64,000 nucleotides of DNA from Parabacteroides sp. AD58. GTDB taxonomy: Bacteria > Bacteroidota > Bacteroidia > Bacteroidales > Tannerellaceae. Under the pieces are notes generated by a model. It was not told the origin of the DNA. It saw nothing but the letters and a program-made list of their open reading frames with translations, and made no database searches. Below are positions 7,652 to 17,400 of this stretch, piece after piece. The stretch covers positions 3,571,501 to 3,635,500 of the forward strand of contig NZ_CP146284.1 of NCBI RefSeq assembly GCF_023744375.2. The letters run 5' to 3'. Position 1 is the first letter of the stretch; each line of letters starts with the position of its first letter. The translations under genes were made by a program, and so were the position numbers.

Positions 7652-9007
7652 ATGAAAAGAAAGATAATAATGACTTTAGTTTTAGGATGCTCTATCCATG
7701 CGGCCTGTCTGGCTCAGGAAGCGATGTCGTTGTATGCCTGTATGGCGTATGCGGTGGAAAACTCCTCGAAAAAGAAGATACAGGATGCCGACAATGCCGA
7801 TGCGCTGGTGAGCCGGCGAGATGCGATTCTGAAAGCTTTTACACCGAAAGTGTCGGCCGGAACGTATGCTTATAGTAACTTCGGGCGTGCGGTCGACCCC
7901 GAAACCAATACGTACATCAGCAGTACTTCCTTTAATAATGGGTATTCGGTGGATGGAAGCATTACGTTGTTTGACGGTTTCTCGGCTCTCAATAATATCA
8001 AAATCTCGAATATCGCGGTGAAGATGGGTATCTCTCAGGAACAGAAGTTGCGGGATGAGATTTGTCTTTCTGTGATGGAGGCTTATTATAATGTCTTGTT
8101 CCATACACAGATGGTTGAGGTGATGGAATCGCAAATCGAGGCTGCGCGTTCCAATCTGACTTTGGTAAAGAAACAATTGGAACTGGGACAGAAAGGGCGG
8201 GCCGATGTGGTACAGATGGAAGCCGACCTGGCGGATCGCGAATACAAGCTGATCAATTCCCAAAATCAGAAGGACGAAGCTGTCCTGACATTAAAGGCCC
8301 TGATGCTTTGGCCCGTAGAAGAATCGCTTCCGGTAGATATGTCGGCGGTGAGAGATTCTTTCGAGTTGCCGGAAATCTGTATGGAATCTGCGGCCGAGAT
8401 TACCAGCTTTGCGCACGAGAATAATCCGGCTGTCCGGATTGCCAAAGGAAAAATGGATCAGGCCCGGTATGAGTTGAAGACGGCCAAGTGGCAGTTTCTC
8501 CCTTCCTTGTCGTTGAACGGCGGATGGTCAACCAGTTATTATACCTATCCGGGACGGAAAGATTATCAGGCTGTTCCCTTTGGTACGCAGTTCCGGAACA
8601 ATGGGGGCGAATACATCCAGTTGAGTCTGTCGATACCGATTTACGACCGCCTTTCGCGTCATTCCAATTTATCGAAGAAGAAAAACGACTGGCGGCGTGC
8701 TCAGGCGGAATATGAACAGACATTGCATGATGTGGAGTCCGAGATTTCCCGGGCGATACAAGACAGCAAAGGTGCTTTGGCGGCATTCTTTCAGGCCGAG
8801 AAGCGTTCGGTTGTACAAGAAGAAGCCTATCGGCTGGGCGAACGGAAGATGTTGCAAGGCCTGATTTCTCCGATCGAGTTTCAGACAGTCTCCAACGATT
8901 ACCTGAATGCGAAGGCCGAACAGCTGAATGCCCGTTTCCAGTATCTGCTGAAGAGCAGTGTGGTTAGCTACTATAAAGGAATTAGTTATTTGGATCAATA
9001 TAAATAG
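7652..9007 (+). CDS. TolC-family outer membrane efflux protein
   Basis: The 451-residue protein starts with a signal peptide (MKRKIIMTLVLGCSIHAACLAQ) and has two TolC-type halves, each with long amphipathic helices (about residues 60-210 and 260-440) that build the periplasmic tunnel. It should form the outer-membrane exit for the HlyD-type adaptor and MacB-like permeases encoded directly downstream; the next start codon follows by 10 bp. It is the first gene of the operon behind the sigma-54-like promoter at 7609. The substrate is unknown. Confidence 0.9.
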   Translation: MKRKIIMTLVLGCSIHAACLAQEAMSLYACMAYAVENSSKKKIQDADNADALVSRRDAILKAFTPKVSAGTYAYSNFGRAVDPETNTYISSTSFNNGYSVDGSITLFDGFSALNNIKISNIAVKMGISQEQKLRDEICLSVMEAYYNVLFHTQMVEVMESQIEAARSNLTLVKKQLELGQKGRADVVQMEADLADREYKLINSQNQKDEAVLTLKALMLWPVEESLPVDMSAVRDSFELPEICMESAAEITSFAHENNPAVRIAKGKMDQARYELKTAKWQFLPSLSLNGGWSTSYYTYPGRKDYQAVPFGTQFRNNGGEYIQLSLSIPIYDRLSRHSNLSKKKNDWRRAQAEYEQTLHDVESEISRAIQDSKGALAAFFQAEKRSVVQEEAYRLGERKMLQGLISPIEFQTVSNDYLNAKAEQLNARFQYLLKSSVVSYYKGISYLDQYK

Positions 9008-9017
9008 GAATAGAATC

Positions 9018-10277
9018 ATGGATAGAAAAATAGAACCGAAGAAAGGTTTTTCTCTTGTGCTTAGCAAGAAGGCAATGCCGTACTGGCTGGGTGCGCTGGT
9101 CGTGGTGTTTGTGGTTTATCTGTTGCTGCGGGATGACGTGCGTACGTTTCGTGTCAATGCGGATACCGTGTCTGTCAGTGAAGTGATATCCGGCGAGTTT
9201 AATGATTACATTCGGGTGAGCGGCCAGGTACAGCCGATGACAACCATTCAGATCAGTCCGCTGGAGTCGGGCGTGGTGCATGATATCTTCATTGAAGAAG
9301 GCGCGAAGGTGAAGGCGGGCGATAAAATCCTCGAACTGAAGAACGAGAACCTGGATATGCAGATCCTCAATTCGGAAGCCGACCTGGCAGAGAAAGAAAA
9401 CCTCTTGCGTAATACCTTGATCTCGATGGAGCAGGAAAAGCTGAGCGTACATCAGGATATGCTTCAGTTGCAGATGGAAGTCAAACGGTATCGTCGGGCG
9501 TATGAAGCACAGAAAGAGCTTTATCAGGAAGACCTGATTGCAAAGGAAACCTATTTGCAGGCGGAAGAAGACTATGAACTGGCCGAGAGTCGTCTGGAGC
9601 TGGTAAAGAACCGGGCCATCCAAGACAGTCTTTATCGCAGCGTACAGGTCAAACAGATGCAGGAAAGCCTGAATAACATGCGGGTGAACATGCAGATGAT
9701 CCGCCGGCGGAAAGAACATCTGATGATAGTGGCACCGATCGACGGCGAGCTGGGATTACTGGATGCCGTGTTGGGGCAATCGGTTTCTTCGGGAGCGAAG
9801 ATCGGACAGATTAACAACTTGGGCAGTTATAAAATCGAAGCACAGATAGATGAACATTATATCGATCGGGTGATGCCCGGACTGGAAGCACAGTTTGAGC
9901 GGCAGGATGAATCGTATTCGGCGGTGATTCGGAAAGTCTATCCCGAAGTAAGGGACGGGAAGTTCAAGGCCGACTTCAAGTTCAACGGCGCTCATCCGGA
10001 GAATATCCGTACCGGACAGACGTACAATCTGAATTTGCAGTTAGGACAACCCGAAGAAGCCGTGATGATTCCTCGTGGTACCTTCTATCAGAAAACCGGA
10101 GGCAAATGGATTTATGTCCTTACGCCCGAAGGCGACAAGGCTTTCAAGCGGGAAATACATATCGGCCGGCAAAACCCGCAGTATTACGAAGTGCTGGATG
10201 GCTTGAAGCCGGGCGAGAAAGTCATTACTTCCGGATACGATAACTTTGGCGATAATGATTGTCTGGTGTTGAAATAA
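9018..10277 (+). CDS. HlyD/MacA-type periplasmic adaptor
   Basis: I start it at the ATG at 9018 (MDRKIEPKKG) because the longer frame from 8958 runs back into the tolC-like gene; this gives 419 residues. After a membrane segment near residues 20-40 come a lipoyl half-motif (QISPLESGVVHDIFIEEGAK), a long coiled-coil hairpin (about 110-225), the second lipoyl half (IVAPIDGELGLLDAVLGQSV) and a beta-barrel domain ending GLKPGEKVITSG. It should bridge the TolC-type channel and the FtsX-type permeases. Confidence 0.9.
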   Translation: MDRKIEPKKGFSLVLSKKAMPYWLGALVVVFVVYLLLRDDVRTFRVNADTVSVSEVISGEFNDYIRVSGQVQPMTTIQISPLESGVVHDIFIEEGAKVKAGDKILELKNENLDMQILNSEADLAEKENLLRNTLISMEQEKLSVHQDMLQLQMEVKRYRRAYEAQKELYQEDLIAKETYLQAEEDYELAESRLELVKNRAIQDSLYRSVQVKQMQESLNNMRVNMQMIRRRKEHLMIVAPIDGELGLLDAVLGQSVSSGAKIGQINNLGSYKIEAQIDEHYIDRVMPGLEAQFERQDESYSAVIRKVYPEVRDGKFKADFKFNGAHPENIRTGQTYNLNLQLGQPEEAVMIPRGTFYQKTGGKWIYVLTPEGDKAFKREIHIGRQNPQYYEVLDGLKPGEKVITSGYDNFGDNDCLVLK

Positions 10278-10315
10278 AGATAGACTTTTGATGTATAAGA
10301 TTAAACAATTATATT

Positions 10316-10996
10316 ATGATTAAAGTAACAGAACTTAGCAAGATTTTCCGTACGGAAGAAATAGAAACAACGGCGTTGAATGGTGTGTCTTTTGAAATCA
10401 AGAAAGGCGAGTTTGTAGCGATTATGGGACCTTCCGGCTGTGGTAAGTCAACCTTGTTGAATATCCTGGGCTTATTGGATAATCCTTCGAGTGGCAGTTA
10501 TGAACTGATGGGACAGGAAGTGGCTCAGTTGAAGGAACGCGACCGCACCAAGTTCCGCAAAGGTAATATCGGCTTTGTATTCCAGAGCTTCAACCTGATT
10601 GACGAGCTGAATGTCTTCGAGAATGTGGAATTGCCCTTGAAGTATCTGAACATGAGTGCTTCGGAACGGAAACAACGTGTGACGGCCATGCTAAAACGGA
10701 TGAATATCAGTCATCGTGCCCAGCATTTCCCGCAACAGTTATCCGGCGGACAGCAACAGCGTGTTGCCATTGCGCGGGCGGTTATATCCAATCCGAATCT
10801 GGTATTGGCCGACGAGCCGACCGGAAACCTGGATTCCAAAAACGGAAAAGAAGTAATGGACTTGCTGACGGAACTGAATTCGGAAGGAACAACGATTGTA
10901 ATGGTAACGCACTCGCAGAAGGATGCTTCCGTGGCTCAGCGAACCATCAACTTGTTTGATGGGCGGATTGTCAGTGATGTCAGGAATGAATTGTAA
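10316..10996 (+). CDS. ABC transporter ATPase, MacB/LolD type
   Basis: The 226-residue ATPase has Walker [10 protein letters not shown] (38-46), the Q-loop region [22 protein letters not shown], the signature [14 protein letters not shown], Walker [14 protein letters not shown] and the switch His in MVTHSQKD. Length and motifs fit the LolD/MacB group that powers FtsX-fold permeases. It sits 38 bp after the adaptor and 12 bp before the first permease, so it is the motor of this system. Confidence 0.93.
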   Translation: MIKVTELSKIFRTEEIETTALNGVSFEIKKGEFVAIMGPSGCGKSTLLNILGLLDNPSSGSYELMGQEVAQLKERDRTKFRKGNIGFVFQSFNLIDELNVFENVELPLKYLNMSASERKQRVTAMLKRMNISHRAQHFPQQLSGGQQQRVAIARAVISNPNLVLADEPTGNLDSKNGKEVMDLLTELNSEGTTIVMVTHSQKDASVAQRTINLFDGRIVSDVRNEL

Positions 10997-11008
10997 AAGA
11001 CTTGGGAT

Positions 11009-13345
11009 ATGAAGAAGAGAAATTGGATATTGAAAGTCTTCTCGCTGGGTGTCGGCTTGGCGATCGGCTGCATCTTGATTGCCAAAGTCTGCTTTGAATC
11101 TGCGTATGATAACTTCTATCAGGATATCGACCGGATTTATAAGATTATGACGGGGTATTCATCTCAAGGAAATGTAAGAGACTATCAGCAAGTGAGCGGA
11201 GCTGTTGCTCCCGGATTCAAGCAGTATGTACCTGGTGTAGAATATGCAACCCGTACTACCTTCCTATTTGAGAGTGAGAAGTTCTATACGGAAGACAAAC
11301 GACCGGTTTCCGGGAAGTTGGTGTTGGCGGATACATCCTTTTTCCATGTATTTGATTGGAAGATCTTGTCCGGAAATCCGATTCAGGTCTTGTCGCAGCC
11401 ACAAATGGTTATGGTTTGCCGGTCTTTTGCCGAGAAAATAGGTGGCATTGATAAAGCTGTCGGACAAGTCATCTACAACGAAGATGCATCCGGATGGAAA
11501 TTTACAGTGGGCGGTGTTTATGAAGATTTCCCGGAAAACGGCAGTCTGGACTATGATGTCTTGCTTTCCATGGAATCATTTAATAAAAGGAGTCGGGAGA
11601 ATTGGCTGGGAAACGATCGTTATCAGGGTTATGTGAAGCTGGAAGAAGGCATAGATCCGTCTTCCTTGACAGCGGCGATCCGTTCGATGCAGGAGAAGAA
11701 CCAACCTTTGGAAGAACTGGAAAAGAACGGAAGTAAGATCTGGTATTATCTTTCGGCTTTCGATAAGTTGCATACGTCCGAACCTCAGGTACGGAATATG
11801 ATTGTCATACTCTCGATTATTTCATTGGTCTTGCTTCTGATATCACTGATGAACTATATTCTCATCACGATATCGGAGATGGTAAGGCGGTCGAAAGAGA
11901 TTGGCGTGCATAAGTGTTATGGCGCGGGTAGTTGGGACATCTATAAGATGCTGAGTAAAGAGACAGCCATGGTCTTACTGATGTCATTGGTATTAGCGGC
12001 GATTCTGATTTGGGCAGCCAAACCTTTGGTTGAGGATTTGTTGGGAGCAAGTTTGCTGGCACTATTTATTCCCGAAACCATTGCTGTGTTGGTCGGAGTC
12101 ATCTTCCTGTTGTTTCTGGTTTCTACGGTTGTTCCCGGTTATTTATATGATAAGATTCCGGTTGGTGTGGCATTCCGGAATTATAAGGAGAACAAGCGAA
12201 AATGGAAACTGGCTTTGCTGTGGGTTCAGTTTACGATCAATGTCTTCCTGGTCTGTTTTATGTTTGTCATTGCCGCCCAATACGACAAGGCGTTGAACGA
12301 CCAGCCGGGCTATACGTATGAGAATGTTCTCTATTATAATGTCCGGGGCGTGGATAAATTGCAGGCGAACCGAAGCATAGCTGCTCTTTCATCGAATCCC
12401 GAAGTAGTTGATGTCGAACGTTGTTATACGCTTCCTTTTGATTACAGTTCGGGAAACAATATTTATCTGCCGGGTGATGATCGGGATTTGTTTAATATAG
12501 CCGACCAATATGATGGGACAAAAGGCTTCTTCGACTTCTTTGAGATTCCGATGCTGGAAGGACGTGTTCCGGAAACCCGACAGGAAGTAGCCGTGAGCCG
12601 GCAGTTTGTAGAGAAGATGCAGGAGTTTACCGATTGGAAAGACGGAGCTGTCGGCAAAGAAATCCAGATTTCCGAACACTCCGATACAAGTGCCATGAAT
12701 CAGGGTATCCTGACGATCAGCGGTGTTTATGAAGATTATCGGATCGGATTATTGACACGTAACGACGAGCGTCCTAGTATTCGCTTCACGGCAGAGCCGG
12801 ATTCCGGGTATATGCCGATTATCCTGGTGAAAGTAAAAGAACTGAATCCGGAAACGATCGCCCGTGTCCAACAGGAGGTTCAGCAGGAAATAGAAGGAAA
12901 AGATGTTGAAGTACTCTCGTATAAGCAGGTGATGCAAAGCATGTATGATGAAAACCGGAAGATGAAGGACACGATCCTGATCGGAAGTCTCTTTTCCATT
13001 GTGATCGCTTTCCTTGGTCTTATCGGATATATCCGTGACGAATCGCAGCGAAGGAGTAAGGAAATCGCTATTCGTAAGATCAGCGGTGCCACGACTTCCG
13101 AGATTTTATCTCTTTTCGTAGGCGAGATGATGAAATGGGTGTTGATAGCCGCCATTGTCGGCAACCTGGCTGCCTATTACGTTTCCGGTTTGTGGCTGGA
13201 GCAATTCTCCGAGAAAGTTACCGTTTCATGGCTTTATCTCTTCTCGGCCGATGTGATTGTTGCGCTGATTGTAGCCGTCACCGTAGTGATCAACAGTTTG
13301 CAGATCACTCATGCCAATCCGGTTCTTTCGCTGAAGAGTGAATAA
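11009..13345 (+). CDS. FtsX-like ABC permease, first copy
   Basis: The 778-residue permease has an N-terminal membrane helix (residues 8-28), a large periplasmic MacB-type domain, three helices around 260-385, then a second helix-periplasmic domain-helices set ending near 775. This is the duplicated FtsX layout common in Bacteroidales MacB-like exporters. The motif RRSKEIGVHKCYGA and the later RRSKEIAIRKISGA mark the coupling segments after each first FtsX helix. The ATPase is a separate gene just upstream. Confidence 0.9.
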   Translation: MKKRNWILKVFSLGVGLAIGCILIAKVCFESAYDNFYQDIDRIYKIMTGYSSQGNVRDYQQVSGAVAPGFKQYVPGVEYATRTTFLFESEKFYTEDKRPVSGKLVLADTSFFHVFDWKILSGNPIQVLSQPQMVMVCRSFAEKIGGIDKAVGQVIYNEDASGWKFTVGGVYEDFPENGSLDYDVLLSMESFNKRSRENWLGNDRYQGYVKLEEGIDPSSLTAAIRSMQEKNQPLEELEKNGSKIWYYLSAFDKLHTSEPQVRNMIVILSIISLVLLLISLMNYILITISEMVRRSKEIGVHKCYGAGSWDIYKMLSKETAMVLLMSLVLAAILIWAAKPLVEDLLGASLLALFIPETIAVLVGVIFLLFLVSTVVPGYLYDKIPVGVAFRNYKENKRKWKLALLWVQFTINVFLVCFMFVIAAQYDKALNDQPGYTYENVLYYNVRGVDKLQANRSIAALSSNPEVVDVERCYTLPFDYSSGNNIYLPGDDRDLFNIADQYDGTKGFFDFFEIPMLEGRVPETRQEVAVSRQFVEKMQEFTDWKDGAVGKEIQISEHSDTSAMNQGILTISGVYEDYRIGLLTRNDERPSIRFTAEPDSGYMPIILVKVKELNPETIARVQQEVQQEIEGKDVEVLSYKQVMQSMYDENRKMKDTILIGSLFSIVIAFLGLIGYIRDESQRRSKEIAIRKISGATTSEILSLFVGEMMKWVLIAAIVGNLAAYYVSGLWLEQFSEKVTVSWLYLFSADVIVALIVAVTVVINSLQITHANPVLSLKSE

Positions 13346-13379
13346 TACGAACAATTAACCTTGATAAATTAATAGCCCT

Positions 13380-15722
13380 ATGGAAATATACAACAACATC
13401 AAAGCATTATTCCGGAAATATCCTGTGCCGGTTTCGCTCAACATCGTGGGCTTGGTGATGGCTTTTACGGCCTTCATCATGATCATGGTCCATGTCCGCT
13501 TTGAATGGAACTTTGACAGATGTTATCCGAAGCCGGATTGTATTTTCAAGGTGGATATGCCGGAAACTTCTTTCTTCCGTTCCATTCTTCCACCGGGCTT
13601 TGCCGAATCGATCATCCATGCTTCGGCTCATGTGGAAGCGGGCACGGTGTTTTGTCCGTTTGTGGGCGAGGTTTATCTGACCGTGACTGAAGCTGACGGG
13701 AAACGGACCGGTTACAAGCAGGAAGCCAATCTGGTAAGTCCCGGCTTTTTCGATGTCTTTGGCCTGGAAGTGACGGAAGGAGAACGGAATGCTTTGTCGA
13801 AGCCCAATCAGCTGGCGATTCCGGAAAGTCTGGCTAAAAAGATGTTTGGCGAGGAATCGCCTGTCGGCAAACCGATACGGATGGAATCCAAATCGGCTTA
13901 TTTCCTGCCGTTAACGGACTGGCAAGTCGGAGCTGTCTATAAGGATCTGCCTGGAAATACGCAATTGGGGAATAATATTCTGGCTCCGATGCCGGCGTCG
14001 TTATTGGAGACCTTCGGAAACTCCAATTTTATTTGTTACCTGCGCTTGGATGATCCGGGCCATGCTTCGTCGGTGGCGGATGAGTTTAACCAGGCGTTTG
14101 ATTTCTCCCGTTATCCGTATTTGAGTCCGATTCATTTGACGCCGCTTCCGGAAGTTTATTTTAGTGATGCCGAGACGGAAGGGCATGTATTCAAGTTGGG
14201 CAGCCGGATGCAGACTTATTTATTGATACTGATCGCGGTCCTGATTGTCTTCGTCGGCATGTTCAACTTTACGAACTTTTATATCTCGCTCATGCCTTCG
14301 CGGCTGCGCGGAATCAATACACGTAAGATCTTGGGTGCCGAGGTTTGGATGCTCCGCTTGGAGCAGGTGTTGGAAGTGGGTTGCTTCGTCGGACTGTCAA
14401 GTCTGCTGGCTGTAGGTCTCAGTCTGCCTGTTTCGGAATGGTTTGCCGCTTCGGGTATTATTCAGGAGCCGGTGACGCTTGCTTCTTGCCGGATGTTGTA
14501 TATTGTTACGGTATGCGGAGCTTGGCTGGTTGGCATGGCGGCAGGTCTTTATCCGGCCTACTTTGTGACTTCTTTCCCGACGGCCTTATTGCTCAAGGGA
14601 AATTATGGCCTGACTCCTTCGGGTCGGAAAATCAAAAGCGCACTGCTGGTACTTCAATATGCCATCGCGTGTTCGTTGTTGGTTTTCATCGCCTTTGTTT
14701 TCTTGCAGAACCGGATGATGATGCGTTCGAATACGCACTTTGACCAGGACCAGCTGGCGATAGTCCAATTGACCCGCGAAATGGCCGAGAAGCAAGGCCC
14801 GTGGTTGCAGGAGACGCTGCGGCAATATGCGGAAGTAGAAGATGTGGCCTTTGCGACCGAATGTGTGGGCGGACAGGATTCTTATTCTACCTGGGGCATG
14901 GAATGGAAAGGAGAAGAAGTTGAAACCTATCGGATCTGGTGCTCCCCGAATTTCTTCGATGTGATGGGAATCAAAATTGTTGAAGGACGCAATTTTACCG
15001 GCGATACAGATTCGGGATATATCATCAACTCCTTTGTGCGCGACCACTACGGCGTTGGTCTTGGTCCGATTAGCGGACTCAGTAACGAGATTGTGGGCAT
15101 TTGTGAGGAAGTATCCTTTACCTCGGCCCGAAAGGAGAAGGCTCCGATTGTCTTTTCGGTAGAATCGCCCGCTTCCGGCTATTTGCCCGTTGTCTATATC
15201 CGGCTGAAGAAAGGCTTTGATGCCGTAACTGCCGTGTCGCATATCCGGCAAGCGATTGCCAAAATGGATGCGGCCTATCCGGTGGAAGTCGAATTCTACG
15301 ACCAGGTGTTGAATACTCTTTACCAAAAGGAAGTGCGCTTCGGGAAGACGCTCTTCTGTTTCTCTTTACTGGCCGTCGTCTTGTCGCTGATCGGTGTTTT
15401 TGCCCTGGTGATTTTCGATATGTATTACAAGCGGAAGGAAATAGCCTTGCGGAAAGTGTTTGGGGCTGAATTGAGCGATATTGTAGGATTAGGTCTCAAA
15501 CCCTACTGCTGGTTTGTCGGCATTGGCTTTGTGCTGGCGCTTCCTTTCTCCTGGTGGGTGGTTTCCGGCTGGCTGGAAAACTTTGCTTTCCGCGTACCGC
15601 TCACACCGGTTGTCTTTATTTTGATATTCATCCTGATGCAAATCCTGACGGCAGCCTTGGTGTTCATCATGTATGCCACGCTTGCCCGTGAGGTGCCTAG
15701 AGATAGCCTTTCTGTTGAGTAA
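13380..15722 (+). CDS. FtsX-like ABC permease, second copy
   Basis: A 780-residue paralogue of the preceding gene with the same two-block FtsX layout: N-terminal helix at about 20-40, a MacB-type periplasmic domain, helices near 280-400, a second periplasmic domain, and C-terminal helices containing YKRKEIALRKVFGAE. It follows 34 bp after the first permease and ends the structural part of the operon at a terminator (15737-15765). The two permeases may form a heterodimer, which is inference. Confidence 0.9.
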   Translation: MEIYNNIKALFRKYPVPVSLNIVGLVMAFTAFIMIMVHVRFEWNFDRCYPKPDCIFKVDMPETSFFRSILPPGFAESIIHASAHVEAGTVFCPFVGEVYLTVTEADGKRTGYKQEANLVSPGFFDVFGLEVTEGERNALSKPNQLAIPESLAKKMFGEESPVGKPIRMESKSAYFLPLTDWQVGAVYKDLPGNTQLGNNILAPMPASLLETFGNSNFICYLRLDDPGHASSVADEFNQAFDFSRYPYLSPIHLTPLPEVYFSDAETEGHVFKLGSRMQTYLLILIAVLIVFVGMFNFTNFYISLMPSRLRGINTRKILGAEVWMLRLEQVLEVGCFVGLSSLLAVGLSLPVSEWFAASGIIQEPVTLASCRMLYIVTVCGAWLVGMAAGLYPAYFVTSFPTALLLKGNYGLTPSGRKIKSALLVLQYAIACSLLVFIAFVFLQNRMMMRSNTHFDQDQLAIVQLTREMAEKQGPWLQETLRQYAEVEDVAFATECVGGQDSYSTWGMEWKGEEVETYRIWCSPNFFDVMGIKIVEGRNFTGDTDSGYIINSFVRDHYGVGLGPISGLSNEIVGICEEVSFTSARKEKAPIVFSVESPASGYLPVVYIRLKKGFDAVTAVSHIRQAIAKMDAAYPVEVEFYDQVLNTLYQKEVRFGKTLFCFSLLAVVLSLIGVFALVIFDMYYKRKEIALRKVFGAELSDIVGLGLKPYCWFVGIGFVLALPFSWWVVSGWLENFAFRVPLTPVVFILIFILMQILTAALVFIMYATLAREVPRDSLSVE

Positions 15723-15736
15723 TACACCACTGATGC

Positions 15737-15765
15737 GGGGTTGCCGTTTCTTCGGCAACCCTTTT
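15737..15765 (+). terminator. intrinsic terminator of the MacAB-type operon
   Basis: GGGTTGCCG and CGGCAACCC pair around a 6-nt loop and are followed by TTTT, 15 bp after the second permease. It separates the transporter genes from the regulator genes. Confidence 0.75.
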
Positions 15766-15820
15766 GCGGTGTGTTTTAGTGTATTACCTGATGAGGATAA
15801 GGCTGTTTTATATTACATTT

Positions 15821-15911
15821 TAATCGTTCCACCTAGGTGGAACGATCGTCTCACCCAGGTGGAACGATCGAATCACAGTTGTGGAATGATCGTTTCACCC
15901 GGGTGAAACGG
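15821..15911. repeat. tandem palindrome array B (22-bp period)
   Basis: CACCTAGGTG, CACCCAGGTG, CACAGTTGTG and CACCCGGGTG start at 15830, 15852, 15874 and 15896, exactly 22 bp apart, with 12-bp spacers built on (C/T)GATCG. The first and last units extend to perfect 20-bp palindromes (CGTTCCACCTAGGTGGAACG at 15825-15844; CGTTTCACCCGGGTGAAACG at 15891-15910). It lies 76-166 bp upstream of the regulator promoter. Confidence 0.88.
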
Positions 15912-15986
15912 TAAAAAGGTCTAAGGAAAAGGAAATAGGATTTTCGGGAATCGGAAAAAGAACGAGGAGGATTCTCGGAAAATCCT

Positions 15987-15994
15987 TATTTTTG
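15987..15994 (+). promoter_or_regulatory. Bacteroidales -7 box TATTTTTG
   Basis: TAnnTTTG match. A transcript starting near 16001 excludes the upstream ATG at 15996 and supports the regulator start at 16029. Confidence 0.5.
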
Positions 15995-16028
15995 AATGCT
16001 AAATAAAAGGAGAAAAGAGAAACAGATC

Positions 16029-17399
16029 ATGGTGAACAAAGGAAAGATATTGGTGGTGGATGATAATCCGGGCATCCGGGCGGCATTGAAGATTTTATTG
16101 CCCAAGTATTTCGCGGCGGTGGAGTTGCTGGCTTCGCCCAAGGAAATCCATGCCTCGTTACGGGAGTTTGCGCCGGATGTCATCTTGCTGGATATGAATT
16201 TCGAGGCGGATACCAATACGGGAAATGAGGGTCTGTTCTGGCTCTCCGAAATCAAACAGCGCCGTCCGCAGACGGAAGTGGTGCTTTTTACGGCGTATGC
16301 CGACATCGCTTTGGCGGTGGAAGGCATGAAACGTGGGGCATTCGACTTTATTGTGAAGCCTTGGGAGAACGAGAAACTCATCGCTACCTTGCAGGCGGCC
16401 TCTGACAAGGCAGTAGCCAATAACGGCAAGGGTGGAAAAGCCGGCGGAAAAGGACAGAAGAAAACCGGAGAAGCCGGACCTTCGATGTTGTGGGGAACGG
16501 GAGCGGCCATGACGGCTGTCCGTCGCACGGTCGAGAAGATTGCTCCAACCGACGCGAGTGTTCTGATTACCGGCGAGAACGGAACGGGAAAAGACGTGTT
16601 GGCTGCCGAGATTCACCGCTTGTCCGACCGTGGACAGAAACCGATGGTCTGCGTGGATGCCGGTGCCATTACCGAGACCTTGTTCGAGAGTGAGTTGTTC
16701 GGACATGTGAAAGGGGCGTTTACCGATGCGCATACCGATCACACCGGGAAGATGGAACAGGCCAACGGCAGTACGCTGTTTCTCGACGAGATCGGCAATA
16801 TTCCTCTGCATCTTCAGGCAAAGCTGCTGCGGGTGTTGCAGAACCGTTCGGTGACGAAGGTGGGCGATACGCGTTCAATCCCGATTGACATCCGGCTGAT
16901 CTGCGCAACCAACAAGAATCTGGAAGAGATGGTGAAGCAGGGAACTTTCCGCGAGGACCTTTATTACCGCATCAATACCATCCATTTGGAACTGCCGCCC
17001 TTACGTGAGCGGTCGGATGAGATTGTTCCTCTGGCCAACCTCTTTATCTCCCGTTATGCCGCGAAGTATCATCGTCCGGTTACTGGGCTGACAGATGCCG
17101 CCCGACAAGTTCTGCTTGCCAATCGTTGGAGTGGAAATATCCGGGAGCTGCAGAACGGCATTGAAAAGGCCGTGATTCTGGCCGACGGCGATAAGCTGGA
17201 TGCCGAAGATTTCTCTTTGCCTTTGTCTGTACCCGGCGAAGCAGAACCGGCAGCGGCAGCCGAAACCCTCGAAGAAGTGGAAGAACGGACCATCCGGGCA
17301 GCCATGGACCGCTTCGGAGGTAATTTGACACACGTGGCGAAATCGCTGAACATCAGTCGGCCCACCTTATATGCGAAACTGAAGAAATACAACATCTGA
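16029..17399 (+). CDS. NtrC-family sigma-54-dependent response regulator
   Basis: I take the ATG at 16029 (MVNKGKILVVDDNPG), giving 456 residues; the ATG at 15996 falls before the predicted transcript start. Receiver: DD in VVDDNPG, phospho-acceptor in ILLDMNF, FTAYAD and VKPW. The AAA+ domain has Walker A GENGTGKD and Walker B TLFLDEIGN; the sigma-54 contact loop reads GAFTDA rather than GAFTGA. A Fis-type helix-turn-helix ends the protein (HVAKSLNISRPTLYAKLKKY). The cognate kinase gene begins 1 bp after the stop. It probably activates the sigma-54-like promoter at 7609. Confidence 0.92.
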   Translation: MVNKGKILVVDDNPGIRAALKILLPKYFAAVELLASPKEIHASLREFAPDVILLDMNFEADTNTGNEGLFWLSEIKQRRPQTEVVLFTAYADIALAVEGMKRGAFDFIVKPWENEKLIATLQAASDKAVANNGKGGKAGGKGQKKTGEAGPSMLWGTGAAMTAVRRTVEKIAPTDASVLITGENGTGKDVLAAEIHRLSDRGQKPMVCVDAGAITETLFESELFGHVKGAFTDAHTDHTGKMEQANGSTLFLDEIGNIPLHLQAKLLRVLQNRSVTKVGDTRSIPIDIRLICATNKNLEEMVKQGTFREDLYYRINTIHLELPPLRERSDEIVPLANLFISRYAAKYHRPVTGLTDAARQVLLANRWSGNIRELQNGIEKAVILADGDKLDAEDFSLPLSVPGEAEPAAAAETLEEVEERTIRAAMDRFGGNLTHVAKSLNISRPTLYAKLKKYNI

Positions 17400-17400
17400 T

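Noticed and set aside
8958-9017. Upstream extension of the HlyD-type adaptor gene
   Set aside because: It lies in the 3' end of the tolC gene and would add an unusual N terminus; the ATG at 9018 gives the expected short cytoplasmic segment and membrane helix.
14586-15326. 246-codon minus-strand ORF opposite the second FtsX permease
   Set aside because: It is wholly inside a well-supported membrane protein gene and has no family features.
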